Of a DNA stretch of 64,000 bases, positions 26,500 through 35,693 are shown one piece after another; positions within the stretch are counted from its first letter, which is position 1; each line of letters starts with the position of its first letter. This DNA comes from CAVVFX01 sp963747535 (lineage in GTDB: Bacteria; Acidobacteriota; Terriglobia; Bryobacterales; Bryobacteraceae), in contig CAVVFX010000006.1 of NCBI GenBank assembly GCA_963747535.1, forward strand, positions 1,426,001 through 1,490,000. Direction: 5' to 3'. The notes under the pieces are model-generated. The model had not been told where the DNA came from. It ran no database searches and saw nothing but the letters and a program-made list of their open reading frames with translations. The translations under genes were made by a program, and so were the position numbers.

Positions 26500-27696
26500 A
26501 TGGCACTCAAGATCGAAAAACGCCACACTGAAGGTTGTGTAACGGCTCGCCAAAAGAAGAATCCTCAAGCTGGCGAGTACGACGATTACGCCCGTTGCCG
26601 CTGCTCGTACCGAGCAATCGGCATGCTCGGGTCCACCTTCGTACGCAAGTCCCTCAAGACGGCCGACTATGAAGAGGCCAAAAAGATTGTTGATGGGTGG
26701 GAACGCAAACGGGGTGCGTCCATCGACGAACCGCGCATCGTCACGATCACCGAGGCGGTCAAGGCGTACCTTAGCGATGCCGAGGCCCGCAATTTGGCTG
26801 AAGACACCCGGAAGAAGCTGGCAACCATTTTCGAGAAGCAGCTAATGACCTGGGCTACGAGCCGAGGATATACGGCCATAGCACAGATCGCAAACGTCGA
26901 GGCTATCCGCGATTTCCGCTCGACGTGGAAGGATGCCCCGCTTGCGCGGTCAAAGAAACACGATCGCGTGGTTGGGTTCTTTTACTTTTGCTATCGGTCG
27001 GGTTACATCGCCAGTCAGCCGGTCACCACCAAGGTTCTCGGCAAGATCAAGGTTGATCAGAAGCCCACCGACTACTTGACCCCGGCCGAATTCAACCGGC
27101 TAATCGATGCGACGTATGTGTACCGGGGTGACAGATGGGAGAATGGCTCCAAAACCGATCAGTTCGGAGCCCGATTGCGCGCTGCGATCCTACTCATGCG
27201 GTGGTCGGGCCTTCGCGTTCGCGACGCCTTCACTCTGGAAAGGGCCAGGCTCTGCAAAACGGAACGCGGTCAGGACGCCATCTTGCTTTATCAAGAAAAG
27301 ACAGGGGAGCCGGTGTACTGCGTCATCCCGCCAGATGCGGCTGCAGAGATCCGCAACGTGCCGGCAGGGAAAGAAGTGGACCCGCGTTATTTGTTCTGGA
27401 GCGGAAAAGGGCTTCCAAAATCTGCGGTTGCCGACTTTCAGCGGAGCTTCCGGCGGCTCGTCAAACTAGCGAATCTTGGGAAGCGGGCGCACCCTCACAT
27501 GCTGCGAGACACGTTCGCGGTCGAATGCCTGCTGGCCGGAGTACCTCTCGAAAAGGTCTCCATTCTGCTCGGGCACAAGTCCATCAAGATCACAGAGAAG
27601 CACTACAGGCCATTTGTGAAGGCTTTGCGTTATGACCTGGAGGACGAAGTAACGAAATCCTGGTCGACTCGTTCCATCCGCGTCAAGATGCGCTGA
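26500..27696 (+). CDS. tyrosine recombinase (island integrase)
   Basis: The 398-residue protein has an N-terminal basic/zinc-ribbon-like stretch (HTEGCVTARQKKNPQAGEYD then YARCRCSYRA, with C/H spacing), a core-binding domain (about 100-170: ITEAVKAYLSDAEARNLAED) and a catalytic domain from about 185. Catalytic residues are visible: Arg in RWSGLRVRDAFTLE, the HxxR of HPHMLRDTFAVE, the His of LLGHKSIKITEKHY and the nucleophile Tyr in KHYRPF, so it should be active. It is adjacent to attL and reads away from ssrA, the standard position for an integrase using that site. Confidence 0.92.
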   Translation: MALKIEKRHTEGCVTARQKKNPQAGEYDDYARCRCSYRAIGMLGSTFVRKSLKTADYEEAKKIVDGWERKRGASIDEPRIVTITEAVKAYLSDAEARNLAEDTRKKLATIFEKQLMTWATSRGYTAIAQIANVEAIRDFRSTWKDAPLARSKKHDRVVGFFYFCYRSGYIASQPVTTKVLGKIKVDQKPTDYLTPAEFNRLIDATYVYRGDRWENGSKTDQFGARLRAAILLMRWSGLRVRDAFTLERARLCKTERGQDAILLYQEKTGEPVYCVIPPDAAAEIRNVPAGKEVDPRYLFWSGKGLPKSAVADFQRSFRRLVKLANLGKRAHPHMLRDTFAVECLLAGVPLEKVSILLGHKSIKITEKHYRPFVKALRYDLEDEVTKSWSTRSIRVKMR

Positions 27697-27875
27697 AGCA
27701 CCGACTCCGGCACCAAGACCGTCTCATATTTACGTCGAGTATGGCGCGACACGGCAACGCCAGGGAGGACGCGCACCCCCGGTTCCTCCTTCAACAGGCG
27801 CCTCACGGTGCGGTCACTTAGGCCGGTTCGCTCGACGATGTGCTTTGCGCGGTAATGTTTTTCGATTGCAAACAT
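27630..27875 (-). CDS. small HTH protein, possible excisionase
   Basis: The 81-residue product begins MFAIEKHYRAKHIVERTGLS followed by DRTVRRLLKEEPGVRVLPGV, a winged-helix/MerR-like reading head similar to excisionase-type HTH proteins, then a beta hairpin with RHTRRKYETVLVP. Its 3' end overlaps the integrase 3' end by 67 bases in the opposite direction, so the pair converges. Position beside the integrase and size fit a recombination directionality factor, but a transcriptional repressor is equally possible. I used the ATG; a TTG three codons upstream would add MDL. Confidence 0.6.
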   Translation of the reverse strand: MFAIEKHYRAKHIVERTGLSDRTVRRLLKEEPGVRVLPGVAVSRHTRRKYETVLVPESVLQRILTRMERVDQDFVTSSSRS

Positions 27876-28280
27876 CAGATCCAATTCCAGACGCGATAAC
27901 AGCGAGTTGTTTTATACCGTTGATGTTAAATGGCCGGCATGTATGTCATCACGATGTTCTTCGAGGTTGGGATCGGGATTCGAGACAGCTCCATCACGTC
28001 ATTCGCTTTCTAAATACAAGGGAGTGGGCGGGAGGTTTCCGAACAGTTCCTCCGAGGTTATTTTGACTAGGGTCAGAAGCCGCTGCGCTCCGGTAGTCCC
28101 GTAACCGGGGGACCGAAGGATAAGGCGAGACAGATCCGAACAATTCGAGACAGAACCGGTCGGTTTCGAGACAGATCGAGACAACCCGAGAGAGATCGAG
28201 ACAACCCGAAACAATCTGGCGACGGGAAAAGCAACCGCGATAGCCCTCCAGGCGACGGGATCAGCCCACAACCGCCGGTA
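27876..28280. other. non-coding region with 10-bp repeat array
   Basis: No gene is supported here. Besides the repeat array described separately, there is a GTCCC/GGGAC stem at about 28,096. It separates the integrase/HTH module from the cargo. Confidence 0.5.
28126..28216. repeat. array of ~10-bp direct repeats (CGAGACAnnn)
   Basis: Units CGAGACAGAT (28126), CGAGACAGAA (28146), CGAGACAGAT (28167), CGAGACAACC (28177), CGAGAGAGAT (28187), CGAGACAACC (28197) and CGAAACAATC (28207) follow each other; the last five are exactly 10 bases apart. A further degenerate unit is at 28137. Spacing of one helical turn suggests protein binding on one DNA face, as in iterons or operator arrays. Confidence 0.7.
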
Positions 28281-28460
28281 GTGGAACATAAAGGGTTGAC
28301 GGGCGTGTTGAGTGGTTTTAGGTTCTTTGTTCTTATTCTTCTTGGATTTACTTTGCCGGACGCTGTATCGGAATGCCCGGCGATTGCCGGGCGCAGCTAT
28401 TCTTTGCTCGAAGTGTTAGGAATTCTCATTCTGGTTCCCTTGTTTATTGGAGGGTATTAG
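28281..28460 (+). CDS. possible 59-aa membrane peptide
   Basis: The frame from GTG to TAG reads MEHKGLTGVLSGFRFFVLIL, LGFTLPDAVSE, then CPAIAGRSYSLLEVLGILIL and VPLFIGGY, with hydrophobic segments at about 14-26 and 44-57. Two in-frame start codons (TTG, GTG) follow the chosen GTG. No strong ribosome-binding site is seen and a GCCCGGC/GCCGGGC stem at 28375-28392 falls inside it, so coding is doubtful. Confidence 0.3.
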   Translation: MEHKGLTGVLSGFRFFVLILLGFTLPDAVSECPAIAGRSYSLLEVLGILILVPLFIGGY

Positions 28461-28643
28461 TGCATGGTGAGGAGGAGACCCTTTCGTTCCGCTTCAAAGG
28501 CTGTTTGCGGACGGTCAGCCTATGGTGAGATCGAGGACTTGGCGACGCCGGCGCGGTCTTGCGCAATCGATTCCGTCTCGAAACAGGCAGCCCAAACGTA
28601 GATCAACCGGGGGTGGCGAAATAGAGAAGAGGATAATGGAGGA

Positions 28644-31600
28644 ATGCATCCTTTTATCAGGATACTGCTTCTCTTGCCGGCTTTATCCTCAGTACGTGCA
28701 GATAACTCCAAGTTTGAATTGAACAGGGGTCAATTTGCCCCGGACGTGAGTTTTTCGAACAACGAAAGAAAGGTCTCCACCGCCATCACTCAAACGGGAA
28801 TGAGGTTCCGCGGGAAGCACCAAGATATTTCATTGACATTTGAAGGAGCTCGACTCGATCGATGCGGTCCGAATTCACCGGTGGAGACTGAAACGAACTA
28901 TCTTGGAGTCGCTCCTCCGCTGTCTCATGTCCCCCTTTATTCGTCCGTCGTTTGCCCCGGCATTTACCCGGGTATCGACTGGGTGGTCGGCATCGCCGAC
29001 GGGTCTATTGAGCATGATTGGCGGGTTGCCGCGCATGGCAGGGTGCACGCCATCGCGATGCGCCTGGATGAACCTGGAGTCGCTCGAATGACAAGTGGCG
29101 GCGATTTGCTGCTACAGAAGGGAGAACTCTCGGTAATCTGGAAAGCGCCACTCGCCTATCAACTCGTAGGGGGGAAGCGGTACGAAGTCAAGACGCGTTA
29201 TGTTGTTCACGGCCGCAAAATTCGCCTTGTTATAGGGCATTATCGAGACGACTTGCCGCTGGTAATTGATCCCGTAATTGACTTTTCCCAGACAACTGAT
29301 GGCAACGGAGGCGACCGCGGCTGTCAAGTCGCCCTGGATGGTTCAGGCAACATCTACGTCGCAGGTTTCACGGGTTCGTCGAATTTTGAGATTACGGCGG
29401 GAGCCGCGTTTGGGTCCTCACAGTCCGGCACCGGCACGCAGGTGTTCGTCCGCAAATTATCTCCGGACGGCTCCAAACTGTTGTACTCGACGTACATCGG
29501 AGCCGCGACATTCTACAATGGGCATCCGATTGGAATGCGCGTTGATGGTCCGGGCAACGTGTACCTGGCCGTTAACGTTTTTAATCAGCCCATTGCGGGA
29601 AACGGTACGCCTATCGATCCAGGCGGTATCCTCGGGGTGTACAAGATCGCGCCCGGCGGCGACCACCTGGTCTACGGGACCCGCGTCATTCAGGGTTCCG
29701 ATTACACTGTACCCGTGGCTATGGCGATCGATAGCGCCGGAGATGCGTACGTCGCGGCCGGAGGTACCTCCATTAGCGTTTCCAAGATAGATCCAACGGG
29801 TAAGACGCAGCTGTTGAAATTCCAACTGCCGGTTAGTAATTACTTCGGAGGCTTGGCGGATATTGCTGTCGGGAACGATGGGAGCATCTACTTGGCCGGA
29901 ACGTTGGCACACGGGGGCATCGTGACCACGCCTGGGGCTTTCCAGCAGTCGGCATTGAATCCGCAGAACTACCACGGATTTGTCACCCGCATGAAACCAG
30001 ATGGGAGCGGTCCGATCTACAGCACTTATGTAGCGGGAACGCTTACCGATTCCATTTCAGCTTTAGCGGTGGATTCTTCCGGCGCCGCATATGTCGGCGG
30101 GCAAACAATCTCTCAAGCGGCTCCTGCGATGGCAGGACTGGCTGGCACTTCACTAGGATTGAGCAACGCTCTCCCAACCAGCGGTTTCGTTCTCAAGCTC
30201 GATCCGACGGGACATACCGCGGTTTTCAGCGCGCTGTTGCCGAATCAATCGGTGAATGCGTTGGCCTTGGACAACGCGAACAACTCCTATGCCGCGGGAT
30301 TGAGTTCCACAGGCTTCACCATGTCAAAGATCAGCCCAACAGGCGATAAGTTGGTTTATTATTCGTCAATTTCTACTCCGACTCCAACTCCGACGCCAAG
30401 CTCAATGGGAATCGCCGTCGATGCAACCGGCAGCGCCTATCTGGCCAGTTCGGCCTACGGCATCCTGGTTCCCGACCCGGTTCAATCCACGCATTTGCTG
30501 CCCAACGCGTTATTGCTGAAGATGGACGCCAATCCAGGGCAGTGTGATCTGTCGGTACAGGCTCAAGCTGGTATAGCGTCCCTTCCGGGGAGCCCTACGA
30601 CCCTGCTATTCACCATCTCCAACAGCGGGCCGTCACCGGCGGATAATGTTGTGTTTTCCGGTTCAATACCTGAGCAGGGGCCTGGCATCAACGCTTGTCG
30701 AGCCAGTGGCTTGGGCGTTTGCGGAACCGTTGTAGGCGCTCCTTGGGCTACGTTCGATTCCATTGCCGCAGGCGACTCCGGGACGGTGGAGTTGATTCTA
30801 GCTTCAGCTAATTCGCCGTCGGGTAACGGACAAGTGACTGCATCGGTCTCCACGACTACGTCGGACGTGAACCGGGACAACAATAACGTCACAGCAGTGA
30901 TCAATTCAGCCGACTATGTCTCATTCAGTGTGGGAGGTTCCTTCGGCGCAACGTGTACAGTCAGCGGAGCCGTCGCGACAAGGAGTTGCGGCTCTGGAAT
31001 CGTTTCCGCCATCCCAAATACGACGGCGCAGATCTTTTGGCCCTCTCCTCAATTGGTACAGGGCCTCGGCCTCACATTTGCCGGTTGGACTGATGGTTCC
31101 ATGGATAATCCGAGAACGATTGTCGTCAGCCCCACCCAGACATCGCTGTTTGCGAACTTCGCCGTCCAGACCGGCCCTTATATTGCGGCGGCTGGTGTGA
31201 CGAGTGCAGCAAACTATAGCGGCAACGGCGTGTCTCCAGGAGAACTGGTGACACTTTTTGGGGTCAATCTGGGCACGGGTGGCGCGACCCAAGTTCAGAA
31301 CGGCCGTTTTCCGCTGACGGTTGGATCGACAAGCGTGAGTTTTGACGGATTTGCTGCGCCGCTGACTTATGTGGGAGCAAGTCAGATCAATGCCGTCGTG
31401 CCATACGAGATCGCTGGTCAGACCTCCACGAAAATTACGATCAATTCCGCAGGCCGCGCCTCTACGGTTACGGTTCCGGTGGTGGGCGGGGTGCCAGCGC
31501 TTTTTACCGGCGACGGTTCGGGCTCGGGCCAGGCAGCGGCGCTCAACCAGGACGGGAGCGTGAACTCACCTGCGAATCCCGCTAATCCGGGCGATGTGAT

Positions 31601-32783
31601 CGTGCTCTATGGGACGGGTGCCGGTCTGGTGAGCCCTGTGCCGGCCGATGGAACGGTGTCATCATCGACAGGTTCGGTTCCAAATCTGCCCATCTCCGTG
31701 ATGATCGGAGGAAGCTCTGCGCAAGTGCAGTACGCCGCCGACGCTCCGGGCCTGGTATCAGGTGTTATCCAGATTAATGCCGTGATTCCGCGTGGTATCG
31801 CCTACAGTCACCATGTACCCGTGACGTTTAATGCCGGACCCTATTCCAGCCCTGCTGCAGTCACGATCGCAGTGAACGACTCGCTCACTATACCAGGCCC
31901 AATCACTGTGGCGCCTGACGACCTGTCGAAACAGCCGATTACTATATCGCCCAGCCATATCGCCGCCGATACGGGCGCGACCAAGGTCACGCTGACTGGA
32001 ACGGGATTTACCGTCGGCATGGTCGCGACGTGGAACGGTCAGCCAAGAACTACAACGTTCCTCGACGCGACACGACTACAGGTGTCCCTGACCGGCGTTG
32101 ACCTCGAACTGCCTGGTATCGGAATGCTGGCGGTTTGGGATTCAACGCAAACCGAGCAGATCACTGAATCGAGTCCAATCCTCGTATACGTGCCGGTGTT
32201 GAATAACGATCTCGTTTATGATTCCCTGCGCGATCGAATCTACATCGCGGTGGCCGCAAGTCAGAAGCCGCAGGGCCCCTCTATCGCTGTGTTAAATCCC
32301 GAACTCGGGAAAGTAGAGAAGTGGTTCTCGCTGAGTGTTGAGCCAACGAAGTTGGCGATCTCTGACGACGACCAGTATCTCTACGTAGCCCAGGGAAATG
32401 CCGTACAGCGAATCAATCTGAACTCCTGGATTACCGACCTCACGATTGCGCTCGGCTCCGACTCGGTTTATGGTCCGCGTGGAGTGCTCTCGATGATGAC
32501 ATTGCCTGGGACCAACAACTCGCTCGCCGTATCGTTCACCACTACCGGCGCATATCAACCCTACGTTGGCACGGGAGTTTTTGATGACGCGCAACTTCGG
32601 CCCGGGGTTACGGACCGCGGCCCAGCCTATCTTCTAGGCGGGCCTGACGCGGGTACGCTCTATGGCGCCGACAATGTCGGAAACTTCTACTCCATGGCGG
32701 TAACGTCGAGCGGAATTACCTTAGGAGCGGAGACACTTGGTCTGTTGGGTGGATCAGGCGACTCTGTTTTCGCAGGAGGCCTA
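28644..32783 (+). pseudogene. TIGR03437-domain secreted protein, 5' part (interrupted by IS630)
   Basis: The first 1,380 codons of a 1,494-residue protein. A signal peptide (HPFIRILLLLPALSSVRA) is followed by an N-terminal domain shared with SBBP-repeat proteins (NRGQFAPDVSFSNNERKVST..VYPGIDWV-like), beta-propeller SBBP repeats (about 220-620: DGSGNIYVAGFTGSSNFEIT), an Ig/CARDB-like domain (about 640-760), the TIGR03437 domain (about 850-1070: AGVTSAANYSGNGVSPGELV, INAVVPYEIAGQ), an IPT/TIG-like domain (about 1,110-1,190) and a final propeller. GGAGG sits five bases before the ATG. An IS630 element at a TA dinucleotide splits the codons; the truncated form would end in IS-encoded residues. 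It is the main island cargo and probably exported. Confidence 0.85.
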
Positions 32784-33898
32784 GTACCTACTTGCATAAG
32801 TCAGCGTATTTTGGCTTGGGTGCTGTAGGATGGACGACCGCCTTCTTCCACTCAAACGGCGACGCCTTCTTGTTGTAAGCTTTCACAAATTTATCAATGG
32901 CTTCGCGGAGTTGCTGGGGAGACGTAAAGCTCACGCCCTTGAGCGCCTGCTCGCCCAGGATGCTGAACCAGCACTCTACCTGATTCAACCAGGAGGAGTA
33001 GGTCGGGGTGAAATGCAAGTGGACTTTCGGGTGACGCTTCAGCCAACGGTCCTCCTTCGGCTTGTGGGTATTCAGGTTATCTAAGACGACATGAAGTTCG
33101 CGGTCGGGGTAAGCCGCCACAATTTCATTCATAAAATCCAGGAACTCCCTTCGCCGCCGTCGCGTATAGTGTCCGGCTATGACCTGCCCGGTGGCGATAT
33201 CGAAGGCTGCAAACAGCGTCGTCGTTCCGTGTCGTTTGTAGCCGTGGCTGAAGCCGTTCAGGGCCTTGCCGTTGGGAAGTCGGATCCAGCCCTGCGCCCG
33301 TTCCAAGGCTTGAATCGATGGCTTCTCGTCGATGCACAAGACTAATGCATTTTCCGGCGGATTCAGATACAAACCCACAATGTCCGCCGCCTTTCGGCCA
33401 AACTCCGGATCCGTGCTGATGCACCAACTTCGCCGACGCTCCAGACAAATGTCGTGTTTACGCAGAATGCGCCAGACTTGATCGTCGCTGACGTCCCCCA
33501 ACTCTTGCGCGACCAGGGAGCCTGACCACTTCCCATACCCTTCCGGCGGCGATTCGTCGAGCAGAGTCAACACCCGCCTCTCGGTCCCTTGATCGTAATG
33601 GGCAGGTCGACCCCGCCGCGAAGCATCTACCAGTCCGTCCAGTCGCTGTTTGGCAAAACGTCGCCGCCACTTCGAAACTCGGGCAGGCCGTGTCTTCAAC
33701 AGCTCCGCAATCTCCAGATTCGCCTTCCCCTGGTTGGCCAGCAGAATCACCTTGGCACGCTCGACCATCCGAAATTCGCGAGTGCCTTCCCGCGCCCAAT
33801 GCCGAAGGGTCTTCTCCTCGTCAGGAGTCAAAACGACCTTTGCCCATTGGCCCATGTCTACACAATAGCAGAATACGCTTATTTTTGCAATTAGGTAC
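32784..33898. mobile_element. IS630-family element, complete
   Basis: Ends are inverted repeats: left GTACCTACTTGCATAAGTCA and right (reverse complement) GTACCTAATTGCAAAAATAA, both continuing into AGCGTATT. It is flanked on both sides by TA (32782-32783 and 33899-33900), the target duplicated by IS630/Tc1 elements. Removing the element and one TA restores the host reading frame exactly. Confidence 0.9.
32788..33855 (-). CDS. IS630-family transposase
   Basis: The 355-residue protein has an N-terminal HTH (about 20-80: MVERAKVILLANQGKANLEI, then LLKTRPARVSKWRRRF) and a DDE catalytic domain with LCIDEKPSIQAL, VVLDNLNTHK and NQVECWFSIL, so all three acidic residues are present. It fills nearly the whole element, reading opposite to the interrupted host gene. 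No frameshift or stop is seen and the element has intact ends, so it may be recently active. Confidence 0.93.
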   Translation of the reverse strand: MGQWAKVVLTPDEEKTLRHWAREGTREFRMVERAKVILLANQGKANLEIAELLKTRPARVSKWRRRFAKQRLDGLVDASRRGRPAHYDQGTERRVLTLLDESPPEGYGKWSGSLVAQELGDVSDDQVWRILRKHDICLERRRSWCISTDPEFGRKAADIVGLYLNPPENALVLCIDEKPSIQALERAQGWIRLPNGKALNGFSHGYKRHGTTTLFAAFDIATGQVIAGHYTRRRRREFLDFMNEIVAAYPDRELHVVLDNLNTHKPKEDRWLKRHPKVHLHFTPTYSSWLNQVECWFSILGEQALKGVSFTSPQQLREAIDKFVKAYNKKASPFEWKKAVVHPTAPKPKYADLCK

Positions 33899-33900
33899 TA

Positions 33901-34245
33901 GTCTATGACGGATGCGGCTCTGTGGTTGATCCCTCGATACCCACAGTGCGGGCAACCTACGATAATTCGGGTCTCGTGGTCCCGTTCCTAGATCTGCAGA
34001 AAGTGGTGATACTTGGAGGTAACCCACCCCCCGGCTATGATCTGGTGAGCCTTGGCCCCGTCTTGAGTCTCCATAATGCTGCGGGAGGCGCGCGGCTGTG
34101 GTCCCTTCCGCTGCCTATCAGCCTAAACAGCAATCACGGTCCGATGATTCGATGGGGACAGAGCGGCATCGCGTTAAGAGACCCGGTGGGCTTCAATTCT
34201 AATCCTTGGCAGGGAGTGGATCTATTTCGCCTTGACCTGAACTAA
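33901..34245 (+). pseudogene. TIGR03437-domain secreted protein, 3' part
   Basis: The last 114 codons of the interrupted gene, starting VYDGCGSVVDPSIPTVRATY and ending DLFRLDLN. Joined to the 5' part through one TA, the junction reads AGGLVYDGCG without a stop. The region completes the final propeller. An internal GTG at 33922 could start a fragment, but there is no reason to think it is expressed. Confidence 0.82.
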
Positions 34246-34383
34246 AAGTCGCATGGTTCGATCGGCGACCCGGTGGCTTTCGCGCATCCTTCACGGCATT
34301 TAGAAGATAACGAATGCCGCTCTGAATGTTCTTCAAACGAGGAAATGTCGTACTGTGTCGATTCGGCGCGGCGCGAAGCAGAC

Positions 34384-35016
34384 CTAACGGACCCCTGATC
34401 TTAACCTCTCGATATCGATGGCGGTCCAACCCAGTGCAGCCTGGAGCCAGGCTGGGAATTCATCCGCTATATGAACGATGCGGCCATGCTTCACCTCAAG
34501 TTTAGGACTGGGCATCTCCTCCTCCGCAGAGTTGTCGAAAACGCGTAGTTCATCAACGCCGCTCCTTTCTGGATCGAGCGCTATCGGAAGGTTGGCTAAA
34601 CTGCATTCGTGGATACGGCGAAGCGTCGATTCACTTGCTGCGTGACCACCCCGAATTGCCCGCCGCTTCACCCGTTCGAAGTGCCGATCGAAACTGTCGA
34701 GTGCGACATAGATCATAAAGACCTTGAACCCGACCGACTTCGCGAGCTTGGCTTGCTCAAACGTTACGCTGCTTCTCAGTGTCGTCTCCAGCGCGAATGA
34801 TTGACCCGCATGAATACTGCGGCTGACGAACTGTTCAAATTCTTGGTTCACGGTGCGCCGAACATGCAGCGGAATCGCACGGTAAGAACCGCCATTCAAC
34901 TCTGCGGCGCGATCGTCGGCGTTAAAAAGGTGACCGGCGAAAATTGCCAGCGGAAAGACGGAACTCTTCCCGGCGCCGGGCGGTCCGGCGATGATGAACA
35001 TTTCTGGAGGGTGCAT
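34384..35016 (-). CDS. zeta-toxin-type kinase
   Basis: The 210-residue protein starts MHPPEMFIIAGPPGAGKSSV, with a clear Walker A motif (GPPGAGKSS). It has FNADDRAAELNGG with the acidic pair of zeta toxins, then FALETTLRSSVTFEQAKLAK, in which ETT(L) matches the substrate-binding region of the family, and RVKRRAIRGGHAASESTLRR, the arginine-rich lid. Zeta toxins phosphorylate UDP-N-acetylglucosamine and block cell-wall synthesis. Its ATG overlaps by one base the stop of a small upstream gene, making a two-gene toxin module at the distal end of the island. Confidence 0.85.
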   Translation of the reverse strand: MHPPEMFIIAGPPGAGKSSVFPLAIFAGHLFNADDRAAELNGGSYRAIPLHVRRTVNQEFEQFVSRSIHAGQSFALETTLRSSVTFEQAKLAKSVGFKVFMIYVALDSFDRHFERVKRRAIRGGHAASESTLRRIHECSLANLPIALDPERSGVDELRVFDNSAEEEMPSPKLEVKHGRIVHIADEFPAWLQAALGWTAIDIERLRSGVR

Positions 35017-35237
35017 TATCCGCCGAAATCGCGTTCAGACCCTTCTCGCATGTCGGGCGGCAAGTCGGTGACCAGGGTTTTGCCATCGGCGTCCATGAGT
35101 CCCTTGGCCCTGAGTTCCGCACCTTCGGCCCGGACGCGCCGCATGCCCTCAGCCATCACCTGTCCGAGAAATGTCTCCACCTCCTTGTGGTTTTCAAAAT
35201 CGACGGTTTCAAGGGTAAGATGTTTCGCGGCAGGCAT
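35016..35237 (-). CDS. small partner of zeta toxin, putative antitoxin
   Basis: The 73-residue acidic protein (MPAAKHLTLETVDFENHKEV then ETFLGQVMAEGMRRVRAEGA) is preceded by the strong ribosome-binding site AAGAAGGAGA and overlaps the toxin start (TAATG). Size and placement match an antitoxin encoded upstream of its toxin; the sequence is not recognisable as classical epsilon. An upstream TTG would lengthen it, but the ribosome-binding site fixes the chosen start. Confidence 0.65.
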   Translation of the reverse strand: MPAAKHLTLETVDFENHKEVETFLGQVMAEGMRRVRAEGAELRAKGLMDADGKTLVTDLPPDMREGSERDFGG

Positions 35238-35582
35238 GTGGTCTCCTTCTTCAAGTGTACTGCGTTTGGCGAAGGGAAACACTGTGCCAATGGTTCACCT
35301 CCGCCGCAGATGCCCGTGTACTCGATCCGGTGCCTGCATCCTGGACCGATGTGGCCGGCCGGGACTGTGGTCATCCTGCAGCGGATTCTTGTCGGAGCAG
35401 ATAGTCGTTCGGAACTATACTTACTAAGGTGTGAATCAGAGGCTGGGCGCCAAGACCGCCAAGATAGGGATCAACAAGCGCTGCGTGCAATAGACGTGCA
35501 ATGAATTCGCTGAGAGTGCCTGTTCTGCCAATTTGGCCATATTGAGAACGGGCAACTTATTGATTCTATGTACCCCCAGATA
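35238..35582. other. non-coding end of the island
   Basis: No gene is supported. The stretch holds the toxin-operon promoter region and the second arm-type repeat, and leads directly into attR. Confidence 0.5.
35483..35503 (+). promoter_or_regulatory. putative integrase arm-type site, attR side
   Basis: GCGTGCAATAGACGTGCAAT G matches the site near attL at 17 of 21 positions, including both GTGCA words. It lies 80 bases inside the core repeat. Confidence 0.5.
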
Positions 35583-35607
35583 GTTCAATTCCCGCCGCCT
35601 CCACCAA
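35583..35607 (+). other. attR: second copy of ssrA 3' end
   Basis: Identical to the 25 bases at the ssrA end, but without the rest of a tmRNA gene, so it is the distal attachment site. The bases following it lead into a second, decayed integrase gene. Confidence 0.9.
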
Positions 35608-35645
35608 TTTATTTGCTTTAGAATCAAATAGTTTACAGACAACAA

Positions 35646-35674
35646 GGCACTCAAGTGAATTTAGCGTGAGTGCC
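35646..35674. repeat. inverted repeat between attR and integrase remnant
   Basis: GGCACTCA and TGAGTGCC form a perfect eight-base stem with a 13-base loop. It could be a terminator-like hairpin or a recombinase site of the older element. Confidence 0.45.
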
Positions 35675-35693
35675 TCCATACTACAATTCCGGC

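Larger units (their letters stand above)
26369..35607. mobile_element. 9.2-kb genomic island integrated in ssrA
   Basis: The island is delimited by identical 25-bp repeats. It has an intact tyrosine integrase next to attL, a convergent HTH gene, a short repeat array, a small membrane ORF, a large secreted TIGR03437 protein gene broken by an IS630 element, and a zeta-toxin pair next to attR that could stabilise the island. No conjugation or phage structural genes are present, so it is an integrative element mobilised in trans at best. The integrase and attachment sites look intact. Confidence 0.85.
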
